Origin: Arcicella lustrica
Lineage (GTDB): Bacteria > Bacteroidota > Bacteroidia > Cytophagales > Spirosomataceae
Assembly (NCBI RefSeq): GCF_034930985.1
Contig: NZ_JAYGIM010000001.1
Location: 1-64,000 of the forward strand
Direction: 5' to 3'
DNA length: 64,000 nt
A model generated the notes under the pieces. It saw only the letters and a list, made by a program, of their open reading frames with translations, was not told the origin of the DNA and made no database searches. Positions 1-6,773 of the stretch are shown piece after piece. Position numbers and translations under genes: made by a program. Position 1 is the stretch's first letter. Every line of letters begins with the position of its first letter.

Positions 1-190
1 TTAAAGCATAACCAGAAACAGGATGAAAATTGAAACGTTCGATAGCTTGAGCAGGCGTTAATCGCTGCTCCTCAAGTTCTCGAACTAACCAACGACGAAA
101 AGCCACTTCATAAGTGAAATCCTCATCCTGTTGCTCGAAAGACGAAGAAACTAAAGTTGTATTAAAAGAAGATTCGCTCGATAAAGACAT
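1..190 (-). CDS. partial transposase OrfA-like protein (N-terminal 63 residues)
   Basis: An open frame starts with ATG at 190 and continues past the left window edge without a stop. After a Ser/Thr-rich start, the translation contains FRRWLVRELEEQRLTPAQAI followed by ERFNFHPVSGYAL. This resembles the start of IS3-type OrfA helix-turn-helix proteins, where a basic helix is followed by a short 'x-L-T-x-x-x-A' helix and a recognition helix. OrfA binds the element ends, and OrfB (DDE transposase) would lie further left. The family call rests on the motif pattern only; another HTH protein is possible. Confidence 0.45.
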   Translation of the reverse strand, partial: MSLSSESSFNTTLVSSSFEQQDEDFTYEVAFRRWLVRELEEQRLTPAQAIERFNFHPVSGYAL

Positions 191-237
191 TGTGCTAAAG
201 GTTAGCTAATACTGTCAAGCTTTTTTAGGATGAGACA
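1..237 (-). mobile_element. left end of an IS3-like insertion element (partial)
   Basis: The element is inferred from a partial transposase-like reading frame that runs off the left window edge. Its upstream DNA, read on the minus strand from 237, begins TGTCTCATCCTAAAAAAGC. IS3-family ends usually start with TG and carry an A-rich stretch followed by a TTGACA-like promoter; TTGACAG is present here just inside the end. Only one end is visible, so the inverted repeat partner and target duplication cannot be checked. The boundary at 237 is an inference. Confidence 0.4.
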
Positions 238-390
238 ATGTTCTATTTCCATTCTCCTAATTGGTTTCCAACTAGTCAGGGAATGAATGGAGATTCAAAT
301 ATTTTCAACATATACCCGAAATTTATAGTTGATAATAAAAACATTTAAAAGCTATCCACGAAATTTGTAGGAACGCATAAAAATTCTAAC

Positions 391-612
391 ATGAAAAATA
401 TCGCATATATATTATTGGCTGTGGCTGGTTTGATGCTCTTGGCGGTTTTAGTTTGGGCTTTAACAAGTCTTTTAGATTTTGGATTGAATGAAAAAACTAT
501 CATGATGCTACTTTTTGGCGGTATTGCTGGTGTAGGATTAATCAGCAGAGTAATTTATGTGGCGAAGGATTCTTTTGGCAAAGAAAAGAAAGTAAAAAAT
601 AGTAGAAGATAA
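391..612 (+). CDS. small two-helix membrane protein
   Basis: A 73-residue protein of unknown function. It has two hydrophobic segments, about residues 5-28 (with AYILLAVAGLMLLAVLVWAL) and 38-57 (MMLLFGGIAGVGLISRVIYV), and a basic tail ending KKVKNSRR. It is probably an inner-membrane hairpin. Its stop codon overlaps the recX start (TAATG), so the two are likely co-transcribed and translationally coupled. No catalytic or binding motif is visible. It is a believable gene because of this tight coupling and normal codon use. Confidence 0.6.
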   Translation: MKNIAYILLAVAGLMLLAVLVWALTSLLDFGLNEKTIMMLLFGGIAGVGLISRVIYVAKDSFGKEKKVKNSRR

Positions 613-1061
613 TGAACAGAGAAGTACTTGTGAAAGCCGCTAACTTTTGTGCTTATCAAGAACGCACGCAGCAAGAAGTACGAAAACGACTTGCTGAGTT
701 GGAAGTAGAAGGCGATGAGGCGGAGGAGATGATTGTTTGGCTCATTGAGAATAATTACCTCAATGAAGAACGTTTTGCCAGAATTTTTGCAGGCAGTAAA
801 TTCCGTCAGAAACGTTGGGGAAGATTGAAAATTCGGCAAGAATTAAAAATGCGTGGCGTATCGGAGTACTGTTTAAAAGCAGGAATGAGTGAAATTGAGG
901 ACGAAGATTACCTCCAAACATTAACAGACCTTCTTGAAAAAAAAGCGAAAGAAATCAAAGAAAGCAATCCATTAAAACGTAAACAAAAACTATTAAGTTA
1001 TGCACTCAGTAAAGGTTTTGAATCGGATTTGGTGTTTGATTTGATGAAAAATCTTTCGTGA
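612..1061 (+). CDS. recX: regulatory protein RecX
   Basis: A 149-residue RecX-family protein. RecX binds RecA filaments in the cytoplasm and limits recombinase activity. The family pattern of repeated three-helix units is visible: an N-terminal module with the typical ER(T)xxE(V)xxRL pattern (QERTQQEVRKRLAEL, about residues 17-31), the middle signature LIENNYLNEERFARIFAGSK (about 44-63) and the RWGRLKIRQELKMRGVS segment. Length fits short RecX proteins. The ATG overlaps the stop of the preceding membrane protein. No recA lies nearby in the window. Confidence 0.9.
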   Translation: MNREVLVKAANFCAYQERTQQEVRKRLAELEVEGDEAEEMIVWLIENNYLNEERFARIFAGSKFRQKRWGRLKIRQELKMRGVSEYCLKAGMSEIEDEDYLQTLTDLLEKKAKEIKESNPLKRKQKLLSYALSKGFESDLVFDLMKNLS

Positions 1062-1389
1062 AGAAACATCTTTTTTGAAAAAATAATCTTCTTTAGTTCA
1101 TTAATATTAAAATCAATATTAACTTCAACTCCGTGATTAAACAAAAGAAGTTCTATATTCTTAGTATCTACATGATTAGAAAACTTCCAAAATAAAGTCA
1201 TATCAAAGTACCTGACATCAGGAAATTACAATAGACATGCGTTTAGCAATGAAGTAATTACCACAATTACTTTCAAGCAAGCTCTGCTCAAAAATTACTT
1301 TATTGTCTCTGTTTATACCACTATGAAACGAGAGATAATGAAATCACAATTCATTTTAAATCATACATACACTTAATACAGTTTTTTCG
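1062..1389 (+). other. 328-base intergenic stretch without a confident gene
   Basis: AT-rich gap between recX and the glycosyltransferase gene. On the minus strand, a frame open from about 1227 to 998 reads PDVRYFDMTLFWKF and then KNIELLLFNHGVEVN, which recalls an ankyrin repeat helix pair (x-IELLLxxGxxVN). It is short, overlaps the recX 3' end and has a stop just upstream, so at best it is a remnant. No terminator or RNA is obvious in the rest. Confidence 0.35.
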
Positions 1390-2400
1390 ATGAGTAGTAA
1401 TTTAAAAAAGAAAGTAGATGTAAGCGTATGCTTATATGGTAAACCCTATCACACAATTTTAGCCATTAAAAGTTTACTTAAGTACAGTAGAGAACACATT
1501 AATAAAATCTATGTTACGGTAGAAAAAAATCAACCACAAAAGGATTCTAATGGAATGTACCTATTGAAGCAAGTGCTGAAAGATGAGCCAATAGTTTATT
1601 TCAAACCTAAATACTTTTATAATTTGGGAGAACTAGATTTTGAGAGAACTCGGAATGACGCTAAGTATCGCTACCAAATTCCTTATCAATATGCCTTCGA
1701 GCAGTCTGATCAAGAGTATGTATTAGTAATTCATAACGATTGCCTTTTTCACGACGATGCTGTGGGTAAAATGTTAGATACTTTTGCTAAAGGACCTGAG
1801 AAACTGGCGGGAACAGGAGCGATTGGTCAATGTTGGGTATGTCCAGCTGCTTTTGAAAACAAATGTAAGTCTAGCACTTTCGACCAATACAAGCCTACAA
1901 AGAGTGAATTAATTGAAATGATGAATCGTCATGATATTCCAAGAAGGGAAGTAACGATGCGATTAATCAATGAAGATAAAATTCATCCACTTCCAGAATG
2001 TCGTTTAAATGAACATGCCGCTTTAATTAGTACAGCCATTTATCGTGAAAGCTCATTGCCCAAAGGTAATAATGTTACTTTTGCCGCAGGCTGGGGCGGA
2101 AATGATTGGGGAACAGTTTGGTTTCATCAGATGGTAAATCAAGGTTATGTTTTTAAACATCATAGACTTGAAGATTTTGCCACACATTCGCCTTTTAATT
2201 CATTAGGAAATGGAATCAGTGCCTATTCAAATGCAGATATTTATTGGAATTCAGAAGAATTAGCCAAAAAACATTTGTTAGAAAACTATAATGTTTCTTT
2301 AACACCGAAGCCAAAGACAAAAGTGCTTTCAGCCATTAATACCGTTAAAGTAAGTACTAAAAGAGTATTGGTGAAAACGATTAATCGTTTTAGGAAGTGA
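1390..2400 (+). CDS. glycosyltransferase-like protein (GT-A fold suspected)
   Basis: A 336-residue cytoplasmic protein. It opens VDVSVCLYGKPYHTILAIKS, the beta-strand/loop/helix start seen in GT-A family 2 enzymes. A strand then ends in YVLVIHNDCLFHDDAVGKML (about residues 114-133), placing HND where the metal-binding DxD usually lies. A later segment, FAAGWGGNDWGTVWFHQM, resembles the acceptor-side region with a carboxylate. The C-terminus is basic (KVSTKRVLVKTINRFRK), suggesting membrane-surface association. The sugar donor and acceptor cannot be told. It stands alone, with no polysaccharide cluster next to it. Confidence 0.6.
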   Translation: MSSNLKKKVDVSVCLYGKPYHTILAIKSLLKYSREHINKIYVTVEKNQPQKDSNGMYLLKQVLKDEPIVYFKPKYFYNLGELDFERTRNDAKYRYQIPYQYAFEQSDQEYVLVIHNDCLFHDDAVGKMLDTFAKGPEKLAGTGAIGQCWVCPAAFENKCKSSTFDQYKPTKSELIEMMNRHDIPRREVTMRLINEDKIHPLPECRLNEHAALISTAIYRESSLPKGNNVTFAAGWGGNDWGTVWFHQMVNQGYVFKHHRLEDFATHSPFNSLGNGISAYSNADIYWNSEELAKKHLLENYNVSLTPKPKTKVLSAINTVKVSTKRVLVKTINRFRK

Positions 2401-2459
2401 TGAATATTGAAAAATGAGCGATTAAGTTTTACCATTTTTCCAATTCCCAAAACAAATTC

Positions 2460-2490
2460 TTGTCAAAATAAAAAAATCACATTACCTTTG
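2460..2490 (+). promoter_or_regulatory. promoter of the tyrosine operon
   Basis: A TTG at 2460-2462 and TACCTTTG at 2483-2490 (TAnnTTTG form) are separated by 20 bases. This matches the Bacteroidota -33/-7 promoter pattern. The predicted start of transcription, 4-7 bases past the -7 box, falls at about 2495-2498, at or next to the leader peptide ATG (2496). The leader message may therefore have almost no 5' untranslated sequence. Confidence 0.7.
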
Positions 2491-2495
2491 AAGTC

Positions 2496-2549
2496 ATGAA
2501 TAATTCAGCGAACACATACCGTACTTATTATTACTACTACGCACAGTAG
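2496..2549 (+). CDS. tyrosine leader peptide of the attenuator
   Basis: A 17-codon frame, MNNSANTYRTYYYYYAQ then TAG. Six of the 17 residues are tyrosine, including five in a row (TAT TAT TAC TAC TAC at 2526-2540). It sits between a promoter and a mutually exclusive antiterminator/terminator pair, ahead of two tyrosine-pathway genes. This is the layout of a ribosome-mediated attenuator leader. Scarcity of charged tRNA-Tyr should stall the ribosome at 2526-2540. The product itself is not expected to have a function. Confidence 0.85.
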   Translation: MNNSANTYRTYYYYYAQ

Positions 2550-2550
2550 C

Positions 2551-2631
2551 AGTCGGTTGTGTTTTGACTAATCTTTTTGAAAATCAAAAAATACATATAC
2601 ACAAACCGACTTGAAAAAGTCGGTTTTTTTT
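2551..2631 (+). promoter_or_regulatory. transcription attenuator: antiterminator and terminator
   Basis: The terminator is a perfect 10-bp stem, AAACCGACTT (2603-2612), GAAA loop, AAGTCGGTTT (2617-2626), running into a T-tract. The competing antiterminator pairs AGTCGGTTGTGT (2551-2562), which begins one base after the leader stop codon, with 2599-2611 (one bulged base), using the left arm of the terminator. A ribosome finishing at the TAG would cover 2551-2562 and let the terminator form. A ribosome stalled on the Tyr codons would leave it free and allow read-through. The mechanism is inferred from the pairing, which is directly visible. Confidence 0.85.
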
Positions 2632-2666
2632 GTGCCTTCTTCCAAGTACGAAAAGGCTTTTAACCA

Positions 2667-3839
2667 ATGAATGTAAAACCAGCTTCCCGAATGGATTTGG
2701 TGCAGGAGTATTACTTCTCGACCAAGCTAAAACAAATCGCAGCGATGCGTGCTTCAGGTATTGATGTGTTGAATCTGGGTATCGGTAGTCCCGATTTACC
2801 GCCTTCTGCTGAAACAATTTCAGCTTTGGCAACAGCAGCAGAAAACCCTAAAAACCATGCCTATCAAAGCTATGTGGGTATTCCTGCCTTGCGTGAAGGT
2901 TTTGCTAATTTCTATCAAAATGCATACGGAGTAAGCTTAAATCCTGTGGATGAAGTATTGCCTTTGATTGGTTCAAAAGAAGGAGTAATGCACATTTCGA
3001 TGGCATATTTGGAAGCTGGCGACGAAGTTTTAGTACCAAATCCGGGTTATCCAACGTATCGTGCGGCTTCTTTATTGACGGGGGCTACGGTGGTTGATTA
3101 TGACCTTTCGGAAGAAAATGGTTGGTTGCCTGATTTGAAAAAATTGGCTGAAAAAGATTTATCTAAAGTAAAATTGATGTGGGTAAATTATCCGCACATG
3201 CCAACAGGCGCCAAAGCTAATAAAGCTTTTTTTGAAGAATTAAGAGATTTTGCTTTAGCGAATAATATCTTGATTGTAAACGATAATCCTTACAGTTTTA
3301 TCTTGAACGATGACCCTGAAAGTGCTTTAGCCGTTGAAGGAATGAAAGAAGTTGCTTTAGAACTTAATTCATTGTCGAAATCGCATAATATGGCTGGCTG
3401 GCGTTTGGGTGTTTTGGTTGGAAAGTCTGAGTTTATCAATCCTGTTTTACGTTTTAAATCAAACATGGATTCTGGGATGTTTTTACCATTGCAAATGGCA
3501 GCGGTGAAGGCTTTAGAAAATCCTTCGTCTTGGTTTGATGAATTGAATGCTATTTATCGTGAACGTCAGCAGAAGGTTTTTGAAATGATGGATTTGTTAA
3601 ACTGTCAATACGATAAAAATCAATCTGGAATGTTTGTTTGGGCTAAAATTCCAGCCAATTATCAAACAGGGTTTGAATTATCGGATGAGATTCTTGAAAA
3701 ATCGGGTGTTTTCATTACTCCTGGCGGAATCTTTGGCTCGGCTGGAGATGGCTACATTCGTACTTCTTTATGTGCTGAAGTATCAGTTTTTGAGCAGGCG
3801 ATTGGGAGGATAAAGGACTATAAGACTTTAGGACTTTAA
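2667..3839 (+). CDS. class I/II aminotransferase of tyrosine/phenylalanine synthesis
   Basis: A 390-residue PLP fold-type I aminotransferase. The lysine that binds PLP is expected at about K238 in SLSKSHNMAGWRLG. Other landmarks are the N-terminal LGIGSPDLPP, PNPGYPTY (about 125-131) and NYPHMPTGA (about 174-182), where Met replaces the usual Asn of NPTG. The likely reaction is transamination of 4-hydroxyphenylpyruvate and/or phenylpyruvate. The substrate is inferred from the Tyr-codon attenuator upstream and tyrA downstream. Its last codons (KDYKTLGL) are encoded by the AAGACTTTAGGA-type repeat that fills the following gap, suggesting the repeat altered the C-terminus. Confidence 0.85.
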   Translation: MNVKPASRMDLVQEYYFSTKLKQIAAMRASGIDVLNLGIGSPDLPPSAETISALATAAENPKNHAYQSYVGIPALREGFANFYQNAYGVSLNPVDEVLPLIGSKEGVMHISMAYLEAGDEVLVPNPGYPTYRAASLLTGATVVDYDLSEENGWLPDLKKLAEKDLSKVKLMWVNYPHMPTGAKANKAFFEELRDFALANNILIVNDNPYSFILNDDPESALAVEGMKEVALELNSLSKSHNMAGWRLGVLVGKSEFINPVLRFKSNMDSGMFLPLQMAAVKALENPSSWFDELNAIYRERQQKVFEMMDLLNCQYDKNQSGMFVWAKIPANYQTGFELSDEILEKSGVFITPGGIFGSAGDGYIRTSLCAEVSVFEQAIGRIKDYKTLGL

Positions 3840-3950
3840 GATTGTAGAAGCAAGAGTCAAGATGCAAGATACGAGACTTGGGATTTTAGGACTTTAAGAT
3901 TGAAGGATATAAGACTTTAGGATTTTGAGATACAAGATGTAAGAAGTAGT
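3810..3950 (+). repeat. degenerate AAGACTTTAGGA-type repeat block
   Basis: Imperfect copies of phrases such as AAGACTTTAGGACTTTAAGA, GACTTGGGATTTTAGGAC and CAAGATGCAAGATACGAGAC follow one another. The block starts inside the 3' end of the aminotransferase gene and fills the gap towards tyrA. Similar text recurs at 43868-43960, and as its reverse complement at 44020-44112 and about 63470-63500. It does not form one clean tandem period. Origin unknown; it behaves like a dispersed decaying intergenic repeat. Confidence 0.6.
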
Positions 3951-4009
3951 AGAGAAATTACTTGAAAGCTTTTAGTATAAAAGATTATAAAAAAGAATTT
4001 TAAAAATAA

Positions 4010-4066
4010 AGGCTCAAAGCCGACAGCTCAAGGCTCATTGCTCAAAGCTTAAAGCTCAAAGCCAAA
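4010..4066 (+). repeat. AGCTCAAAGC-type degenerate repeat block
   Basis: A run of imperfect units GGCTCAAAGC, CAGCTCAAGGCTC, TTGCTCAAAGC and TTAAAGCTCAAAGC directly before the tyrA start. The same word family occurs at 6123-6302, 12364-12535, 19253-19285, 42098-42140, 57797-57835 and around 57990-58020. Here it forms the leader immediately ahead of tyrA. Confidence 0.6.
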
Positions 4067-4075
4067 TACAAAATT

Positions 4076-4924
4076 ATGATTATTTCAGTAGTTGGACTTG
4101 GGCTAATTGGTGGTTCGATGGCTTTGAGTTTAAAAGAAAATGGTTTTGCTGATACAGTGATTGGTGTCGATAACAAAACCGAACATATTATTAAAGCTTT
4201 AGAATTAAAGCTTATCGACCGTGTGGCTCTTTTGCAAGATGCCGTAAAACAATCGGACATTATTATTTTGGCTGTGCCAGTAGATGCTTTGTTGACTTTA
4301 TTGCCAGAAGTATTGAATCAGATTACTGAAAACCAAGTAGTAATTGAAGTGGGTTCTACCAAAAAGGCAGTGATTGAAGCAGTGAAAAATCATCCGAACA
4401 GAGGCAATTTTGTGGCGACTCACCCAATGGCTGGAACAGAATTTTCAGGTCCAGAAGCAGCGATTAGACATCTTTTTGATGGTAAAAACTGTGTACTTTG
4501 TGATATTGAAGATTCAAAACCTGAATTGGTAGAGTTAATCAAGAAAATGTATATCGAAGGTTTAAAAATGAGAATTACTTATTTAGATTCTGTCGCTCAC
4601 GATATTCATACGGCTTATATTTCACATATTTCACATATTTGTTCGTTCGCTTTGGCTTCAACTGTTTTGGCGAAAGAGAAAGATGAAGAAAGTATTTTCA
4701 ATTTGGCAAGTACAGGTTTTGAATCAACGGTTCGTTTGGCAAAATCTAGTCCAGAAACTTGGATTCCGATTTTCCGACAAAATCAAGAAAACATCATCGA
4801 CGTGCTTGATTCTTATATTACTACTTTGTTGACTTTCAAAGGATTAATGATTTCAGGGAGTTATGATAAATTTGGAGAGTATCTTACACAAGCCAATGAT
4901 ATTAAGCGAATTTTGAATAAGTAA
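4076..4924 (+). CDS. tyrA: prephenate dehydrogenase
   Basis: A 282-residue prephenate dehydrogenase, converting prephenate to 4-hydroxyphenylpyruvate with NAD(P)+. The N-terminal Rossmann fold has VVGLGLIGGSMALSL (about residues 4-18), and the catalytic region has ATHPMAGTEFSGPEAA (about 119-134), the family's HPMAG signature. Length fits a single-domain TyrA without chorismate mutase or ACT domain. That makes direct feedback by an ACT domain unlikely and fits control by the upstream tyrosine attenuator. It follows the aminotransferase on the same strand after a 236-base repeat-filled gap and is closed by a strong terminator. Confidence 0.92.
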   Translation: MIISVVGLGLIGGSMALSLKENGFADTVIGVDNKTEHIIKALELKLIDRVALLQDAVKQSDIIILAVPVDALLTLLPEVLNQITENQVVIEVGSTKKAVIEAVKNHPNRGNFVATHPMAGTEFSGPEAAIRHLFDGKNCVLCDIEDSKPELVELIKKMYIEGLKMRITYLDSVAHDIHTAYISHISHICSFALASTVLAKEKDEESIFNLASTGFESTVRLAKSSPETWIPIFRQNQENIIDVLDSYITTLLTFKGLMISGSYDKFGEYLTQANDIKRILNK

Positions 4925-4940
4925 TTGTTCCTCAATCATA

Positions 4941-4980
4941 AAAAGACTTTCCGAATTTAACTTGGAAAGTCTTTTTTGTT
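4941..4980 (+). terminator. bidirectional terminator between tyrA and a small minus-strand gene
   Basis: A 12-bp stem, AAAAGACTTTCC (4941-4952) with GGAAAGTCTTTT (4964-4975), an 11-base loop and T-runs on both strands. It can end tyrA (+) and the 54-residue gene (-) that converge on it. Confidence 0.85.
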
Positions 4981-5145
4981 TTAGAAAGAAAATAATCTTG
5001 CGTCGCTTCCGATTTCAATCTTTGTTTTATTCTTTTTCTTATTCCACGGAGCAGTCGTACTCATGCCCATTTGTATGGCTAAACCTGCCATCAACAAAGT
5101 GAAAATGATAAAAACCCAGCGAAATATTTTTTGATTCTTGTTCAT
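4981..5145 (-). CDS. small single-span membrane protein (54 residues)
   Basis: An ATG at 5145 opens a 54-codon frame ending at TAA (4981-4983). It has a basic start (MNKNQKIFRW), a hydrophobic segment VFIIFTLLMAGLAIQMGM (about residues 11-28) and a charged tail with PWNKKKNKTKIEIGSDARLF. It resembles a conserved type of small Cytophagales membrane protein, but I cannot name it. The frame ends exactly where the shared terminator begins, and codon use is normal; both argue that it is a real gene. Function unknown. Confidence 0.6.
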   Translation of the reverse strand: MNKNQKIFRWVFIIFTLLMAGLAIQMGMSTTAPWNKKKNKTKIEIGSDARLFSF

Positions 5146-5326
5146 GATTCGTTAAAATTAATTCAAAATAGAACGATGACACAAAGATAATAACATATTG
5201 ATAAAGGATAAGTTTAGTGGAATGATGGATTCTAAGACAAATCTGATTATTTTGCAAATGTTTTAAATAACTAAGCTTAAATCAAGCTTTTAACTGCCTT
5301 TATCGCACATCATAACCCGAAAAACC

Positions 5327-6115
5327 ATGAAAAATAAGTTGAAATATTTTTTGTTTATCATTGCCATTACTATCTTTTTTTGCTGTTCTAGCCCTGCTAC
5401 CAAATACGAAAATGCTGTTGATGAAAGTAAAACTTGTTCAATGATTTTCATTGATAAATCTGTCAGTGTTGACCCAAACAAACAATTTATCTATGAAAAA
5501 TACACCAAGATTATCAATCAGTTAATCGACGAAAATATCAAAACCAAAGGAGATAAAGTTGAAGTATTTTTTATCCACGAAAATACGGCAAAAGCCAAAG
5601 TAGCAGCCTTGGTTGCTCGTTCTGAAATGGAAATTGCTGAGGGAGCAAGTGCTACGGATGCCGAAGCACAAAAGACTGAATTTGAAATGGACATCAGTAA
5701 AGAACGTAGTATTTTCAAAAAAGTAGTGATTAATCACTTAACGTCACTCAATCCTTCTTCAAGTAAAAACAGTACTGATGTTTTAGCCGCTTTGCCTTTG
5801 ATTGACCATGAAATTGGTAAAGGTTTTACGGTAAAAGCCTATTTCCTTTCAGATATGGTTGAAAGTATGAAAGGGGCTAACCGTCGTGATTTTCATCAAG
5901 CCCCTCCTGTAGATGATGCTTCGGCTGTTGGTTGGGCAAGAGAAGATGCCGCACGTTTGCAAGCAACTTTGCCCAATATTAGCATGGCTCAAATCTTTAT
6001 TGCCAAACCTTTTGAACCAACGGCTTCCAGAAAAATTAATAATCCAGCTATTTCAACGTACTGGCAACGTCTCTTTTCAGAATTAGGCGTGTCTGGAGAA
6101 GTAACAGAGTTGTAA
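5327..6115 (+). CDS. lipoprotein with von Willebrand A-like fold
   Basis: A 262-residue protein with a signal peptide ending in Cys-Cys at about residues 19-20 (FFCCSS), suggesting a lipoprotein. The mature part shows all three elements of a VWA metal site (MIDAS): DKSVS at about 43-47 (DxSxS form), a Thr in NSTDVLAALPLID, and the Asp of AYFLSDMVES. VWA domains bind a divalent metal and protein ligands. A helical insertion rich in Ala/Glu (about 85-125) separates strands 1 and 2. It is monocistronic, with repeat DNA on its 3' side. The partner is unknown. Confidence 0.6.
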   Translation: MKNKLKYFLFIIAITIFFCCSSPATKYENAVDESKTCSMIFIDKSVSVDPNKQFIYEKYTKIINQLIDENIKTKGDKVEVFFIHENTAKAKVAALVARSEMEIAEGASATDAEAQKTEFEMDISKERSIFKKVVINHLTSLNPSSSKNSTDVLAALPLIDHEIGKGFTVKAYFLSDMVESMKGANRRDFHQAPPVDDASAVGWAREDAARLQATLPNISMAQIFIAKPFEPTASRKINNPAISTYWQRLFSELGVSGEVTEL

Positions 6116-6122
6116 GTTATTA

Positions 6123-6302
6123 GCAATGAGAATTGAGCTACAAGCCTTGAGCTTTAAATTACAAACTCTCTTTCTCATTGTTAAACACACATTTACAGTA
6201 AGTGAAAGTTGAATCACTCAAAGCTGATAGTTCAAGACTCAGGTTAATAACTTAAATCATAAAACAAGCTCAAAGCTCATTGCTCTAGGCTTAAAGCTAA
6301 AA
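6123..6302 (+). repeat. AGCTCAAAGCT-type degenerate repeats
   Basis: The gap between the VWA-like lipoprotein and the GNAT gene contains three patches of the same word family: GAGCTACAAGCCTTGAGC (about 6133-6150), CTCAAAGCTGATAGTTCAAG (about 6213-6232) and AAGCTCAAAGCTCATTGCTC (about 6264-6283). The last patch ends directly before the GNAT ATG. No promoter stands out. Confidence 0.55.
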
Positions 6303-6304
6303 AA

Positions 6305-6742
6305 ATGCTCATCGCCAAAATACCCAATACAGCCCAAGAATGGGAACAATATTATGATTTACGCTTTACAATCTTGCGTGAACCGTGGCTCCAAAAAAAA
6401 GGAAGTGAAGTATTGCCCGACGAAGATCAAGCCCATCATGTAATGGCAGTTGATGTTGAAACGGATGAATTGCTGGGCGTTGCTCGCTTACAAATGAATT
6501 CGGCTACACAAGGACAAGTACGCTGTGTGGCAGTAGCCAACAATGCACAAGGGAAAGGAGTAGGGAAATTTTTGATGAAATATTTAGAAGATTTAGGGAA
6601 AGAAAAAGGCTTAGAAGAAATCATCCTTGATGCCCGCATCAACGCCCTTGAGTTTTATAAAGCGATAGGCTATGAAATCTATGCAGAATCCTATTTACTT
6701 TTCGGCGAAATACCGCATTGGAAAATGAAAAAACAATTGTAA
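6305..6742 (+). CDS. GNAT family N-acetyltransferase
   Basis: A 145-residue GNAT fold protein, which transfers an acyl group from acyl-CoA to an amine. Strand 4 and the CoA pyrophosphate loop are visible as GQVRCVAVANNAQGKGVGKF (about residues 70-89), in the Q/RxxGxG/A form (QGKGVG). The end has the typical LDARINALEFYKAIGYEI (about 107-124) of this family. The substrate is not predictable. It is similar in layout to ElaA/YjdJ-type small GNATs, and no partner gene is adjacent. Confidence 0.85.
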   Translation: MLIAKIPNTAQEWEQYYDLRFTILREPWLQKKGSEVLPDEDQAHHVMAVDVETDELLGVARLQMNSATQGQVRCVAVANNAQGKGVGKFLMKYLEDLGKEKGLEEIILDARINALEFYKAIGYEIYAESYLLFGEIPHWKMKKQL

Positions 6743-6762
6743 AACGGGATTCCACCCCGTTG
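6743..6762 (+). other. GC-rich hairpin at a gene end
   Basis: The bases AACGGGATTCCACCCCGTT start right after the GNAT stop codon. They form a short stem (ACGGG/CCCGT) followed by TGTTATTT. It may act as a weak terminator. The GGGAT core is shared with hairpins at 8950, 10549 and 23358. Confidence 0.45.
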
Positions 6763-6773
6763 TTATTTAAGTC

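Noticed and set aside
2584..2832. Minus-strand frame over the attenuator terminator and aminotransferase start
   Set aside because: It is antisense to a strongly coding region and a structured regulatory element.
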